Assembly (NCBI RefSeq): GCF_003387075.1 | Contig: NZ_QUMQ01000001.1 | Location: forward strand, 5,394,001-5,458,000 | Reading direction: 5' to 3' | From: Asanoa ferruginea | GTDB lineage: Bacteria > Actinomycetota > Actinomycetes > Mycobacteriales > Micromonosporaceae | Length of the DNA stretch: 64,000 nucleotides | Part shown: piece after piece, positions 35,405-43,729 of the stretch | Position numbering within the stretch: the stretch's first letter is position 1 | Layout: each line of letters begins with the position of its first letter | Made by a program: the position numbers and the translations under genes | Notes under the pieces: generated by a model | The model's database searches: none | What the model saw: only the letters and a program-made list of their open reading frames with translations | Told to the model about the DNA's origin: nothing

Positions 35405-36124
35405 ATGTTCGCAGCGCGAGGAGTGTCAAAACGGTTCGGTGCGGTGCGGGCTCTCGACGCGGTCGACCTGGACCTGAGCGCGGGCGAGGTCGTCGCGCTG
35501 GTCGGCGACAACGGCGCCGGCAAGTCAACCTTGATCAAGGTGATTTCCGGTGCCGTCTCCGCGGACGAGGGGCGGATGGAGCGCGACGGACTGTCCGTGC
35601 AGATCAACAACCCGCATCAGGCCAGGAGCCTCGGCATCTCCACCGTCTACCAGGACCTCGCGCTGTGCGAGAACCTCGATGTCATCGGGAACCTGTTCCT
35701 TGGCTCGGAACGACGACGCTGGTCGCTGTTGCGCAAGATTGAGATGGAACGGACCGCACGGGAACTACTGTCCTCATTGGACGTGCGGATCCAGGACATC
35801 CGGGTGCCGGTGGCGATGCTCTCCGGCGGCCAGCGTCAGTCGGTCGCCATCGCCCGGGCGTTGGTTGGCGACCCGTGGCTGGTCATCCTCGACGAGCCGA
35901 CCGCCGCGCTCGGTGTCGAGCAGACCGCGCAGGTGCTGGACCTGATCCGGCGCCTGCGCGATCGCGGCCTGGCCGTGCTCGTCATCTCGCACAACCTCGC
36001 CGACGTGCGCGCCGTGAGCGACCGCACGGTCGTGCTGCGGCTGGGCCGCAACGCCGGCGAGTTCCGAACCGCCGACACCAGCCCGGAGACGATCGTGGCC
36101 GCAATCACCGGAGCCGCAGCGTGA
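35405..36124 (+). CDS. CUT2 sugar ABC transporter ATP-binding protein (single domain)
   Basis: A 239-residue ATPase, with Walker A GDNGAGKST (34-42), signature LSGGQRQS, Walker B LVILDEPTAAL and H-loop SHN. Classical RbsA/XylG proteins have two such domains in about 500 residues; this one is a single domain, as in FrcA-type systems, so it should work as a homodimer. Its ATG follows the binding-protein stop with no spacer. Confidence 0.93.
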   Translation: MFAARGVSKRFGAVRALDAVDLDLSAGEVVALVGDNGAGKSTLIKVISGAVSADEGRMERDGLSVQINNPHQARSLGISTVYQDLALCENLDVIGNLFLGSERRRWSLLRKIEMERTARELLSSLDVRIQDIRVPVAMLSGGQRQSVAIARALVGDPWLVILDEPTAALGVEQTAQVLDLIRRLRDRGLAVLVISHNLADVRAVSDRTVVLRLGRNAGEFRTADTSPETIVAAITGAAA

Positions 36125-37305
36125 CCACATTAGCGAAAGCCATTCGCTGGCCAGGTCGCTCGGCGGACCGGGCCACCCGGCCCGGTGGCGTCGGCAGTTG
36201 GCCGGTCGTCCTGGGACTCGTCGTCATCGCGATCGTGTTCGGCTCGCTCAACGAGCAGTTCCTCTCCGCCGAGAACCTCACCAACCTCGCGCTGCAACTC
36301 GCCGCGACCGGCACGATCTCGTTGGGCATCATCATGGTGCTGCTGCTCGGCGAGATCGACCTGTCGGCCGGTTCGGTCAGCGGGTTGTGCGCGGCGGTGC
36401 TGGCCATCGTGCACGTCCGGCATGGCCAGTCCGCCCTGCTCGCCGTCGTCATCGCCCTCGGCCTGGGTGCGGTGATCGGCCTCGTGCACGGGGTGATGTT
36501 CACGCAGCTGCGCATGCCGTCGTTCGTGGTGACGCTGGCCGGCCTGATCGGCTGGCAAGGGCTGCTGCTCTACGTGCTGGGCCGGGGCGGCACCATCAAC
36601 CTCCCGTTCGACGGCGCGATCGCCCGCCTCAGCGACACCTGGCTACCGCCATGGGTGAGCTGGCTGATCGTCGTGCTCATCGTCGGCGTCGTCGCCACGA
36701 GCGCCGTGCTCAACAGGCGGTTGCGCCGGCGTGCCAGCCTGCCGCTGTCACCGCTGAGCGGCTCGGCGCTGCGCATCGCCGGGCTCGCGGTGCTGCTCGG
36801 CGCCGCCGTGCTCGTGTTGAGCGCAGACCGCGGCGTACCCCTGCTGCTGGTCATCTTCGGCTCGTTGGTCGTCGCTCTCGACCTGGTGCTGCGCAACACG
36901 GTGTTCGGGCAGTGGATCTACGCGATCGGTGGCAATGCGGAGGCGGCGCGGCGGGCCGGCATCCCCGTCACCCGGCTGCGGATCGTGGCGTTCGTCCTGG
37001 CGTCCACATTGGCCGCGTTCGGCGGTGTTCTCGCGGCCAGCCGGCTGGCCGCTGTCAACCAGAGTTCCGGGGGCAGCGACACCCTGCTGATGGCGATCGC
37101 CGCGGCGGTCATCGGCGGCGTCTCGCTGTTCGGTGGGCGGGGCCGGCCATATGCGGCACTGCTCGGCATCCTGGTGATCCAGTCGATCACCAACGGGATG
37201 CTGTTGCTCAATGTGGACTCGTCGATCCGCTTCATGGTCACGGCGATCGTGCTCGCGGCGGCAGTTGCCATCGACTCGCTGTCCCGTCGAGGCAGTGAGC
37301 AGTGA
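36121..37305 (+). CDS. CUT2 sugar ABC transporter permease (XylH-like)
   Basis: A 394-residue permease with about ten membrane helices and the family motifs LGEIDLSAGSVSGL and AIGGNAEAARRAGI. XylH-like length fits a xylose-type rather than a ribose-type permease. The GTG start overlaps the ATPase stop by GTGA, and its own stop overlaps the kinase start, so the four genes are tightly coupled. Confidence 0.93.
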   Translation: MTTLAKAIRWPGRSADRATRPGGVGSWPVVLGLVVIAIVFGSLNEQFLSAENLTNLALQLAATGTISLGIIMVLLLGEIDLSAGSVSGLCAAVLAIVHVRHGQSALLAVVIALGLGAVIGLVHGVMFTQLRMPSFVVTLAGLIGWQGLLLYVLGRGGTINLPFDGAIARLSDTWLPPWVSWLIVVLIVGVVATSAVLNRRLRRRASLPLSPLSGSALRIAGLAVLLGAAVLVLSADRGVPLLLVIFGSLVVALDLVLRNTVFGQWIYAIGGNAEAARRAGIPVTRLRIVAFVLASTLAAFGGVLAASRLAAVNQSSGGSDTLLMAIAAAVIGGVSLFGGRGRPYAALLGILVIQSITNGMLLLNVDSSIRFMVTAIVLAAAVAIDSLSRRGSEQ

Positions 37306-38189
37306 CGGCGGCTCAAGTCCTCGGCATCGACTTCGGCGGCACCAAGGTCGCGCTGGCCACGGCCGACGAGGGATGGTCGCCGGCGGTCTCGTCGACCCGG
37401 CTGCGGATCCCGACGAGCGGGAGTGCCGAGGAGGTGGTGCGGCGGTCGCTGGAGGCCGCGCAGGGCATGGTCGCCGCGCCGGTCGCCGTCGGAGTGTCCA
37501 CCTTCGGCGTCGTCCGTGGCGAGCGGATCCGGCTCGCACCCAACGTGCCGGGCTGGGAGGGGCTCGAGCTGCCACGGCTGATGAAGGACGCCTACGGCGA
37601 CACACCGGTTGTCATCGACAACGACGTCAACGCCGCCGCCGCGGCCGAGTTGCGCTGGGGAGCGCTGCGCGGCGTCGACGTCGGCATCTACATCAATCTG
37701 GGTACGGGCCTCGCGGCGGCGCTGGTGGTCGACGGCCGCGTCGTCCGTGGCGCGCACGGCGCCGCCGGTGAGATCGGCTACCTGCTCGACCCCACCCGCG
37801 ACACCAGCTTCGCCGACGGCCACGCGCCGCTGGAGGAGTTGGTGTCCGGCAGCGCGTTGGCCAGCCAGGGCTCGGCACTGGTCGGCCGCCCGGTGGCCGC
37901 CGCCGAACTGTTCACCATGGTCGGCGACCCGCGGGTGGACGCGCTCATCGACGAGGCGCTGCGGACGCTGGCCCAGGCCGTGGCCAACCTGTGCATCACC
38001 CTCGACCCGGCACGAGTGGTCATCGGCGGCGGAATGATGGGCGCCGCCGAGCGCATCCTGCCCCGAATCGCCGCCCTGCTTCCCCGGGCGGTTCCGTTCC
38101 CGCCACAACTCGCCCCGGCAACGTTCATCGACGACGCGCCGCTGCTCGGCGCACTCGCACTGGCTGTCGAAGCGGTCGGCGTCAGATAG
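37302..38189 (+). CDS. ROK family sugar kinase
   Basis: A 295-residue kinase with the phosphate-binding motif D10-FGGTK and the catalytic D108 in IDNDVNAAAAAE, followed by GAAGEIGYLLD. There is no DNA-binding domain, so it is an enzyme and not a regulator. The ROK zinc motif Cys residues are absent here too. It would phosphorylate the sugar brought in by the three preceding genes, plausibly glucosamine or glucose. Start GTG overlaps the permease stop by GTGA. Confidence 0.9.
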   Translation: MTAAQVLGIDFGGTKVALATADEGWSPAVSSTRLRIPTSGSAEEVVRRSLEAAQGMVAAPVAVGVSTFGVVRGERIRLAPNVPGWEGLELPRLMKDAYGDTPVVIDNDVNAAAAAELRWGALRGVDVGIYINLGTGLAAALVVDGRVVRGAHGAAGEIGYLLDPTRDTSFADGHAPLEELVSGSALASQGSALVGRPVAAAELFTMVGDPRVDALIDEALRTLAQAVANLCITLDPARVVIGGGMMGAAERILPRIAALLPRAVPFPPQLAPATFIDDAPLLGALALAVEAVGVR

Positions 38190-38215
38190 CCACCATCCCC
38201 CTGCCCGGTGAAGGA

Positions 38216-38223
38216 GGGTACCC
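38216..38223 (+). promoter_or_regulatory. Palindrome GGGTACCC within the ribosome-binding region of the GH2 gene
   Basis: AAGGAGGG (38211-38218) is the ribosome-binding site of ATG 38228 and runs into TACCCCCC, giving a GGGTACCC palindrome that overlaps the site. It parallels the GGGGTACCCC at 34303-34312 before the binding-protein gene of the same locus. Confidence 0.45.
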
Positions 38224-38227
38224 CCCG

Positions 38228-41200
38228 ATGAATCGAAGATTCACCGTTGCACTGGCCCTACCCCTCGTCCTCGTCACCTCTCTGCTCACATCCGTCCCGG
38301 CGACGCCCAGCAGCGCGTCGTCCAACGTGGAATCGTCGGTCGACCTCGACGGGAAATGGCAGGTGCAGAACAGCACCAGCACCCCCGACACCGGCGACCT
38401 CATCTCCCGGCGCACCTATTCGCCGCGAGGCTGGCTGCCGGTGCACACCAACGACGCGCATGCGGTCGGCAGCGTCGTCGCGGCACAGTTGCAGAACATC
38501 CCGCCGGATGACCAATGCGGCGCGAACAACATCTTCTACTCCGAGAACCTCACGGCGTGTCAGGGAGAGCAACCCGACGCGCACGGCGTTCCCAACGACC
38601 AATACAACGTGCCGTGGTGGTTCCGCACCGAGTTCAGCGCGCGCGGCGGCGCCGACCGCAACGTGCTGCTCGATGTGCGCGGCATCATGGGCCAGGCCGA
38701 CCTGTGGGTCAACGGCGTCCAGCTCGCCACGAAGGATGTCATCCAGGGCTCCGAGCCCACCTACACCTTCGACATCAGCGACCTGGTGAACGGCAGCGGC
38801 CCCAACGCGCTGGCCTTCAAGATCTACCCCAACAACCCGGGTGAGATGCTGACCCAGGACTTCAACGACTGGACGCAGGCCGCACGCGACCAGAACACCG
38901 GCATCAAATACCCGATCCGGCTGCACCAGTCGGAGACGTTCCGGCTCGACGACGCGCACGTCGTGCAGGCCAACGCCGCCGACCTGAGCAGCTCCGACCT
39001 GACGGTCAAGGGCACCGTGACGAACACGTCGAGGAAATCCGCGACCGCCACCGTCAACGCGACCATCACCGACCCGCAGGGCAAGCACCCGATCAACGTG
39101 CGTAAGACCTTCAGCCTGAAGGCCGGCGAGAAGCGAGACGTCGTCTTCGACCCGAGCACCGATCGCGACCTGCACGTCAAGCACCCCCAGCTCTGGTGGC
39201 CCTACCAGATGGGCGACCAGCCGCTCTACAACCTGTCGATGAACGTGGCGCGGAACAAGAAGGTCTCGGACTCCTACCGGACGGCGTTCGGGATCCGGAC
39301 CATCGACTCGTGGCTCTCGGCGCCGGGCAGCCAGGCCTACGACGGCTCGCGCTGGTTCGCCATCAACGGCAAGCCGTTCGTCTTCCGCGGCGGCGGGATG
39401 ATGGACCAGGACATGTTCCTGCGCTACTCGAAGGACAACATCGAGACCCAGATCCAGCTCATCAAGTCGATGGGCCTCAACGGCCTGCGGCTCGAGGGAG
39501 ACGACCAGCCCGACGACTTCTACGAGCAGATGGACCGGGCCGGGCTGCTCATCTACGGCGGGTTCCTGTGCTGCAACTACTGGGAAGAAGGCTCCCGCTG
39601 GACCGCGAAGGACGAGGAGACCAACTACCGCACCGCGGTGGCCCTCGGCACCCAGCAGCGCAACCACCCCAGCGTCGTCTTCTACAGCTGGAGCGACAAC
39701 GTACCCTCGGCAAGTCAGGAAGCGGGTGTCCTGAAGGGATTCAAGGAGACCGACTTCACCGTCCCGGTGATGGCCTCCGCGGAATACAAGTCCACCGACA
39801 CCCTCGGGCCGTCGGGGATGAAGGAAGGCCCCTACAACTGGTTCCCGCCGAGCTACGCCTACAGCTCCAACTGCAAGGGCCGCACGGGCAACGATCCGTG
39901 CACCAGCGGTGAGTTCGTCAACCGCGGTGGTGCGTGGGCGTTCCAGACCGAGTCCAGCCCCGGATCGACCATCCCGACGCAGGACTCGCTCAACCGGTTC
40001 ATGACGCCGGCCGACCAGACCGCGATGGTCACCTCGCCGAACCTGGCGAACTTCAACTCGGGACGGGGCGAGCAGAGCAGCGGCACCAGCTACTCGAGCT
40101 TCCAACACGTCGGTGTGCTCGCGACCGCGATCTGCCAGCGTTACGGCACGTGGACGGCCAACCCGGTCACCTGCCCGACCAACCCGCCGGGCGCCACGGG
40201 TCTCTACAACGACAACCCGAGCGTGGCCGACTTCGTCCGCAAGGCGCAGGCCATCAACTACGAGACGGTGCGGGCCCAGTTCGAGGCCTACCTCGACCAC
40301 TCGACCAGGACCGACTCGCCCTCGACCGGGCTCGTCTACTGGATGATGAACAAGCCCATGCCGAGCCTGCTCTGGAACTTGTACGGGTATGACTTCGACC
40401 AGGCGGGCACCTACTTCGGAGCCAAGAAGGCCAACGAGGCCCTGCACGTCTACTACGCCTACCCGGCACCGGAAACCGACCCCGACAACCGCACGGTGGG
40501 CGTGTCCAACCTGACCGGTCAGACCCAGAGCGGCCTGTCGGTGAGCGCGAAGACCTACGACATGCGCGGCAACGTGCTGACCACCCAGAACGCGTCGGGC
40601 ATCACCATGCCCAGCCAGGGCGTGATGAACCAGCTCCTGACCGTTCCGAACCCGACGCTGCCCGACGTCAACGGCACGCCGCAGAAGACCTACTTCCTGG
40701 AGCTGACCCTCAAGCGGGGAACGCACGTGGTCGACCGCAACGTCTACTGGCTGTCGACGATCAACGACGTGCCCACCTACACCGGCAGCGCCTACCCCAA
40801 CCTGTCCACCTACGGCGACCTTCGCAACCTGCAGAGCCCGACGGCCGACCCGGCCAACGGCCTGCTGCCCGACACGAAGATCCAGGCCAGCGCGGTCACC
40901 CACCGGCAGTCTGGGCTCTCCGGCGGGCAGGACACCGCGACCGACGTCACGCTGACCAACAAGTCCGACACCGTGGCGTTCATGGTGCGGGTCGACGTGC
41001 ACCGGGGGCGCGGCTCGACCGCCGGTTCCGGTGACAGCCAGGTCAGGCCGGCCACCTACAGCGACAACTACGTGACGCTGTGGCCGGGACAATCACAGAC
41101 CATCACCGAGACGTACGCCGCGGACGAGCTCGGCCGGCAGGACCCGGTCGTGACCATCAGCGGTTTCAACGTCGCGACCACGACCATCGCTGGCAACTGC

Positions 41201-41338
41201 CACTGCGTCGCCAAGGTCGGGGCCGAGAACCTCGGCACCGCCAACGGGCAGGCCGCTGCCGGGAACGCGATCCCCGGCCCGGCCAACACCCCGGAGACCA
41301 TGGCAGAGCTGAAGGGTCGGGTAACGGTCCAACCGTGA
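38228..41338 (+). CDS. Secreted GH2 exo-beta-D-glucosaminidase-like glycosidase
   Basis: A 1036-residue exported enzyme: signal peptide (residues 1-31), jelly-roll sugar-binding domain (WWFRTEFSARGG, DLWVNGVQLA), Ig-like domains and a TIM barrel. The acid/base position is Asp, D490 (FYSWSDNVPSA), and the nucleophile is E575 (GAWAFQTESSPG). Replacement of the usual GH2 Glu by Asp, together with the TESSPG segment, is the mark of exo-beta-D-glucosaminidases such as CsxA, which release glucosamine from chitosan ends (EC 3.2.1.165). A terminator follows. It ends the sugar locus. Confidence 0.9.
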   Translation: MNRRFTVALALPLVLVTSLLTSVPATPSSASSNVESSVDLDGKWQVQNSTSTPDTGDLISRRTYSPRGWLPVHTNDAHAVGSVVAAQLQNIPPDDQCGANNIFYSENLTACQGEQPDAHGVPNDQYNVPWWFRTEFSARGGADRNVLLDVRGIMGQADLWVNGVQLATKDVIQGSEPTYTFDISDLVNGSGPNALAFKIYPNNPGEMLTQDFNDWTQAARDQNTGIKYPIRLHQSETFRLDDAHVVQANAADLSSSDLTVKGTVTNTSRKSATATVNATITDPQGKHPINVRKTFSLKAGEKRDVVFDPSTDRDLHVKHPQLWWPYQMGDQPLYNLSMNVARNKKVSDSYRTAFGIRTIDSWLSAPGSQAYDGSRWFAINGKPFVFRGGGMMDQDMFLRYSKDNIETQIQLIKSMGLNGLRLEGDDQPDDFYEQMDRAGLLIYGGFLCCNYWEEGSRWTAKDEETNYRTAVALGTQQRNHPSVVFYSWSDNVPSASQEAGVLKGFKETDFTVPVMASAEYKSTDTLGPSGMKEGPYNWFPPSYAYSSNCKGRTGNDPCTSGEFVNRGGAWAFQTESSPGSTIPTQDSLNRFMTPADQTAMVTSPNLANFNSGRGEQSSGTSYSSFQHVGVLATAICQRYGTWTANPVTCPTNPPGATGLYNDNPSVADFVRKAQAINYETVRAQFEAYLDHSTRTDSPSTGLVYWMMNKPMPSLLWNLYGYDFDQAGTYFGAKKANEALHVYYAYPAPETDPDNRTVGVSNLTGQTQSGLSVSAKTYDMRGNVLTTQNASGITMPSQGVMNQLLTVPNPTLPDVNGTPQKTYFLELTLKRGTHVVDRNVYWLSTINDVPTYTGSAYPNLSTYGDLRNLQSPTADPANGLLPDTKIQASAVTHRQSGLSGGQDTATDVTLTNKSDTVAFMVRVDVHRGRGSTAGSGDSQVRPATYSDNYVTLWPGQSQTITETYAADELGRQDPVVTISGFNVATTTIAGNCHCVAKVGAENLGTANGQAAAGNAIPGPANTPETMAELKGRVTVQP

Positions 41339-41355
41339 CCCCTCCATGCTGAGAA

Positions 41356-41384
41356 AGCGGCGGCCGCCCAGCGCGGCCGCCGCT
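41356..41384 (+). terminator. Terminator of the sugar locus
   Basis: A perfect 12-base stem (41356-41367 with 41373-41384, loop of 5) lies 17 bases after the GH2 stop. A short direct repeat TGGCTTGACCGG follows at about 41386-41409. Confidence 0.7.
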
Positions 41385-41448
41385 CTGGCTTGACCGGATG
41401 GCTTGACCGGGTGGCGATGATCGATGAACGGCGATCTGGGGGGCCCCT

Positions 41449-41793
41449 TCAGATCGCGGGTTCGTAGAAGAACGTGCGGCGTTGGCAGACGCGGCCGTCG
41501 CGGAAGGCATACCAGTCGGCGAACCGCACGTCGACGGGCTGGCCGCCGCGGGTCGTGCCGGTGAACTCGCCCCAGCAGAAGCCTTGCGCGTCGTCGGCGA
41601 GGACCCTGACGAGACGGTGCTGTCCGGTGGCCACGATCCGCGTCATCCGGTAGAACGTCAGCCACTCGTCGACGCCGCGGATGGTCGGGTAGCCGGGCCG
41701 GTCGTAGACGACATCGGGCGTGACCAGGTCGCCCAGCGCGGGCCAGTCGCGGCGGTCGACGGCGTGGAGCAGGGCGGAGATGAGGGCCGACAT
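41449..41793 (-). CDS. SnoaL/NTF2-like protein
   Basis: A 114-residue small cone-fold protein: MSALISALLHAVDRRDWPAL, VVYDRPGYPTIRGVDEWLTFY and the C-terminal VRFADWYAFRDGRVCQRRTFF are typical NTF2-like strands. Members are polyketide cyclases, isomerases or binding proteins; no catalytic residue can be assigned. It begins 3 bases after the stop of the membrane protein upstream, so they form an operon. Confidence 0.85.
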   Translation of the reverse strand: MSALISALLHAVDRRDWPALGDLVTPDVVYDRPGYPTIRGVDEWLTFYRMTRIVATGQHRLVRVLADDAQGFCWGEFTGTTRGGQPVDVRFADWYAFRDGRVCQRRTFFYEPAI

Positions 41794-41796
41794 CGG

Positions 41797-42714
41797 CTAC
41801 TCGAGGTCACCGGGTTGCAGCGGACGCCGCCCGGTGCGTTCGAGCATCTCGAACCAGTTGACGAACCGCGGGATCAGGATGCCCTGCGGGTCGGTGATGA
41901 CGAAGATGCCCAGCATCTCCTCCGCGTCAGGGTCGTGTGCGTCGGTGGCATGCTGGTTGATCTGCCAGATGATCTTCCCGCTGCTGCTGTCGGGATCCTT
42001 GACCACGACGTACGACGTGGGCAGTTTCGCCGGCACCTCGCCGATCAGGATGGGTAGCTGGGGCCGCGCCGTCATCTGCGCGGCCATCTCGCGGTAATGG
42101 TCGAGGTAGGCGGGCGTGATCAGCCTGGACAGCGGGGGTTGCCGGCTGCCCGCGGACCGGCCGTTCTTGAGCTGGAGCACGCGGTGGTAGCGGCAGTCGG
42201 TGCGGTCGATGAAATGCTTGAGGTAGTCGCGCTGGATCTGCTCGCCCTCTTCGGTGTTGGACTCGGCGAAGACCTCCACATAGGAGTTGACGGCGAAGAT
42301 CTGCGCCCGGGGTGGCGCGTCGCGGATCACCGCACCGGCGGCGTCGTGCAGCTTGCGAAACTTCTCCATCGCGTCGGCGCCGCGGCCGCCGCACCGGTAA
42401 TACTCGATGGAGAAGCCGATGTGCTTGTTGAGCCGGTCGATGCTGGTGCGCAACACCTCGACCTGCTGACGCGTGGCGATCAGGTCAGACTTCTCCTGGA
42501 AGCGCTCGACGTTTTCCCGAAGGTCGAGCAACAGCACCAGAATGACCGCCGCGACGACCAGCAGCATGATGTTGATAATCGAGATGTAGCGCGACGCGAC
42601 CGGGCTGAACATGCTCCGCGCGAGCTCGGCGACCACGGCGACGATCACCGAAACGGCGGCCGTCGTCAGCAGGGTGGCCTTCTTGTCGGTGAACACCTGT
42701 GCCAGGCGGCTCAT
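41797..42714 (-). CDS. Hypothetical two-TM protein with large cytoplasmic domain
   Basis: A 305-residue protein I do not recognise. Two membrane helices (about residues 17-34 and 46-64) with a short outside loop are followed by a coiled-coil-like stretch (ENVERFQEKSDLIATRQQ) and a soluble domain of about 210 residues with IFAVNSYVEVFAESN, DYLKHFIDRTDCRYHRVLQL and LGIFVITDPQGILIPRF. ATG 42714 is chosen because GGAG lies 5 bases upstream. Operon with the SnoaL-like gene. The soluble domain looks like an enzyme or ligand-binding fold without known catalytic motif. Confidence 0.75.
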   Translation of the reverse strand: MSRLAQVFTDKKATLLTTAAVSVIVAVVAELARSMFSPVASRYISIINIMLLVVAAVILVLLLDLRENVERFQEKSDLIATRQQVEVLRTSIDRLNKHIGFSIEYYRCGGRGADAMEKFRKLHDAAGAVIRDAPPRAQIFAVNSYVEVFAESNTEEGEQIQRDYLKHFIDRTDCRYHRVLQLKNGRSAGSRQPPLSRLITPAYLDHYREMAAQMTARPQLPILIGEVPAKLPTSYVVVKDPDSSSGKIIWQINQHATDAHDPDAEEMLGIFVITDPQGILIPRFVNWFEMLERTGRRPLQPGDLE

Positions 42715-42809
42715 GCGCACTCCATTGCCGCATTCAAGCCGGCACGCGCCGTGATGGTCAATTGGCCAGGCGGGCGGTCCCGTCCGTCGGACGTTCGAGT
42801 CGCCGGCGT

Positions 42810-43127
42810 CTAGCCGAACAGCGCCCGCACGTCGGCGACGTCGTATTCAGCCACTGTCGCCGAGCGTATCGCTGAGCCCTGGTCGTCGCTGGGGCCACCG
42901 CTGCGGAAAGCCTCGACGGCAGCCTGCGATTCCCAGCACTCGAAGATGTTGATGCGGGCGGGGTCGACCAGGTCAGCGGTGATGCTGAAATCGAGACAGC
43001 CGGTCGCGCTGCGGGCCTGTTGGACGACACTGACACATCCGTCGAGGTAGGACCCGCGCTGCTGAGGCTCGACAATGAGGTGCCCGGCGACGATGACCAT
43101 GGAGGCGGCAGGTATTCCTGATGACAT
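42810..43127 (-). CDS. Antibiotic biosynthesis monooxygenase-domain protein
   Basis: A 105-residue ferredoxin-like fold protein (VIVAGHLIVEPQQRGSYL, DFSITADLVDPARINIFECWESQAAVEAF), the ABM family of small quinol or heme-related monooxygenases and their relatives. The start is ATG 43127 or ATG 43100; neither has a strong ribosome-binding site. With the upstream start it overlaps the start of the divergent gene by 7 bases, which is unusual. Confidence 0.82.
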   Translation of the reverse strand: MSSGIPAASMVIVAGHLIVEPQQRGSYLDGCVSVVQQARSATGCLDFSITADLVDPARINIFECWESQAAVEAFRSGGPSDDQGSAIRSATVAEYDVADVRALFG

Positions 43128-43729
43128 CTGACCACTTTGCCACGGGCCGTGAGGTTGTGCTGAATCTCGACGAGCCGTCGGCTCCGCGGGTCCGCCATCG
43201 GTCGTTTGCCGGTCGCCTTTTCGCACCCAGGATCGGAATTCCACAGTTCATCGCGGCTCTGGTCGTCAGCGTGGCGGTGGCCGTCACGGCGACGCACACG
43301 TTGGAGAGCCGCCGGCGACAGGCGGCCGATAACGCGCACGTGGCTCTGACCGCCCTCGTCGGACCGGTGGAGTCCGGCGGCAGGAACGGACGCACCGTGA
43401 CGTTGCGGGCGACGTTGACGGTCGTCAACACGGGTCCGGCCGCTGTCGTCCTCGAGGAGGTGACCGGGACGATCGGGGGGCTGACCTTCCGGTCGGATCG
43501 TTCCGCCACCATCCGACCGGGCGTGAGACGGGTTGCCGTCACCGTCACGATCGACTGTGTCAAGGGCATCCCGACCGAACCGGTCGAGGCGGTCATGAAC
43601 GTCGAGACAGCCGACGGGCAAGCGCGGGTGGCGTCACCGTTGATGGTCGTGCAGGGCACATTGTGGGCCGAGGCCTCCGAGCAGATGTGTCGCTCGTTCT
43701 CCCATCCTGGGGACCGACCGGTACCCTGA
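43121..43729 (+). CDS. Hypothetical single-pass membrane protein
   Basis: A 202-residue protein, unrecognised. A basic cytoplasmic N-terminus (about 40 residues) is followed by a membrane helix (IPQFIAALVVSVAVAVTAT, about residues 40-58) and an outside domain with a beta-sandwich flavour (GRTVTLRATLTVVNTGPAAVVLE). Two Cys near the end could form a disulphide. ATG 43121 overlaps the divergent monooxygenase start. It overlaps the following gene if that starts at 43663. Confidence 0.65.
   Translation: MTSDHFATGREVVLNLDEPSAPRVRHRSFAGRLFAPRIGIPQFIAALVVSVAVAVTATHTLESRRRQAADNAHVALTALVGPVESGGRNGRTVTLRATLTVVNTGPAAVVLEEVTGTIGGLTFRSDRSATIRPGVRRVAVTVTIDCVKGIPTEPVEAVMNVETADGQARVASPLMVVQGTLWAEASEQMCRSFSHPGDRPVP

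Noticed and set aside
38258-41092. Very long open frame (944 codons) on the minus strand
   Set aside because: It mirrors the GH2 gene; the plus strand has the signal peptide, catalytic motifs and start context, while the minus frame is Arg/Gly/Val/His-rich noise from GC codon bias.
41386-41409. Short direct repeat TGGCTTGACCGG twice
   Set aside because: Only two copies after a terminator; no sign of a mobile element or attachment site.
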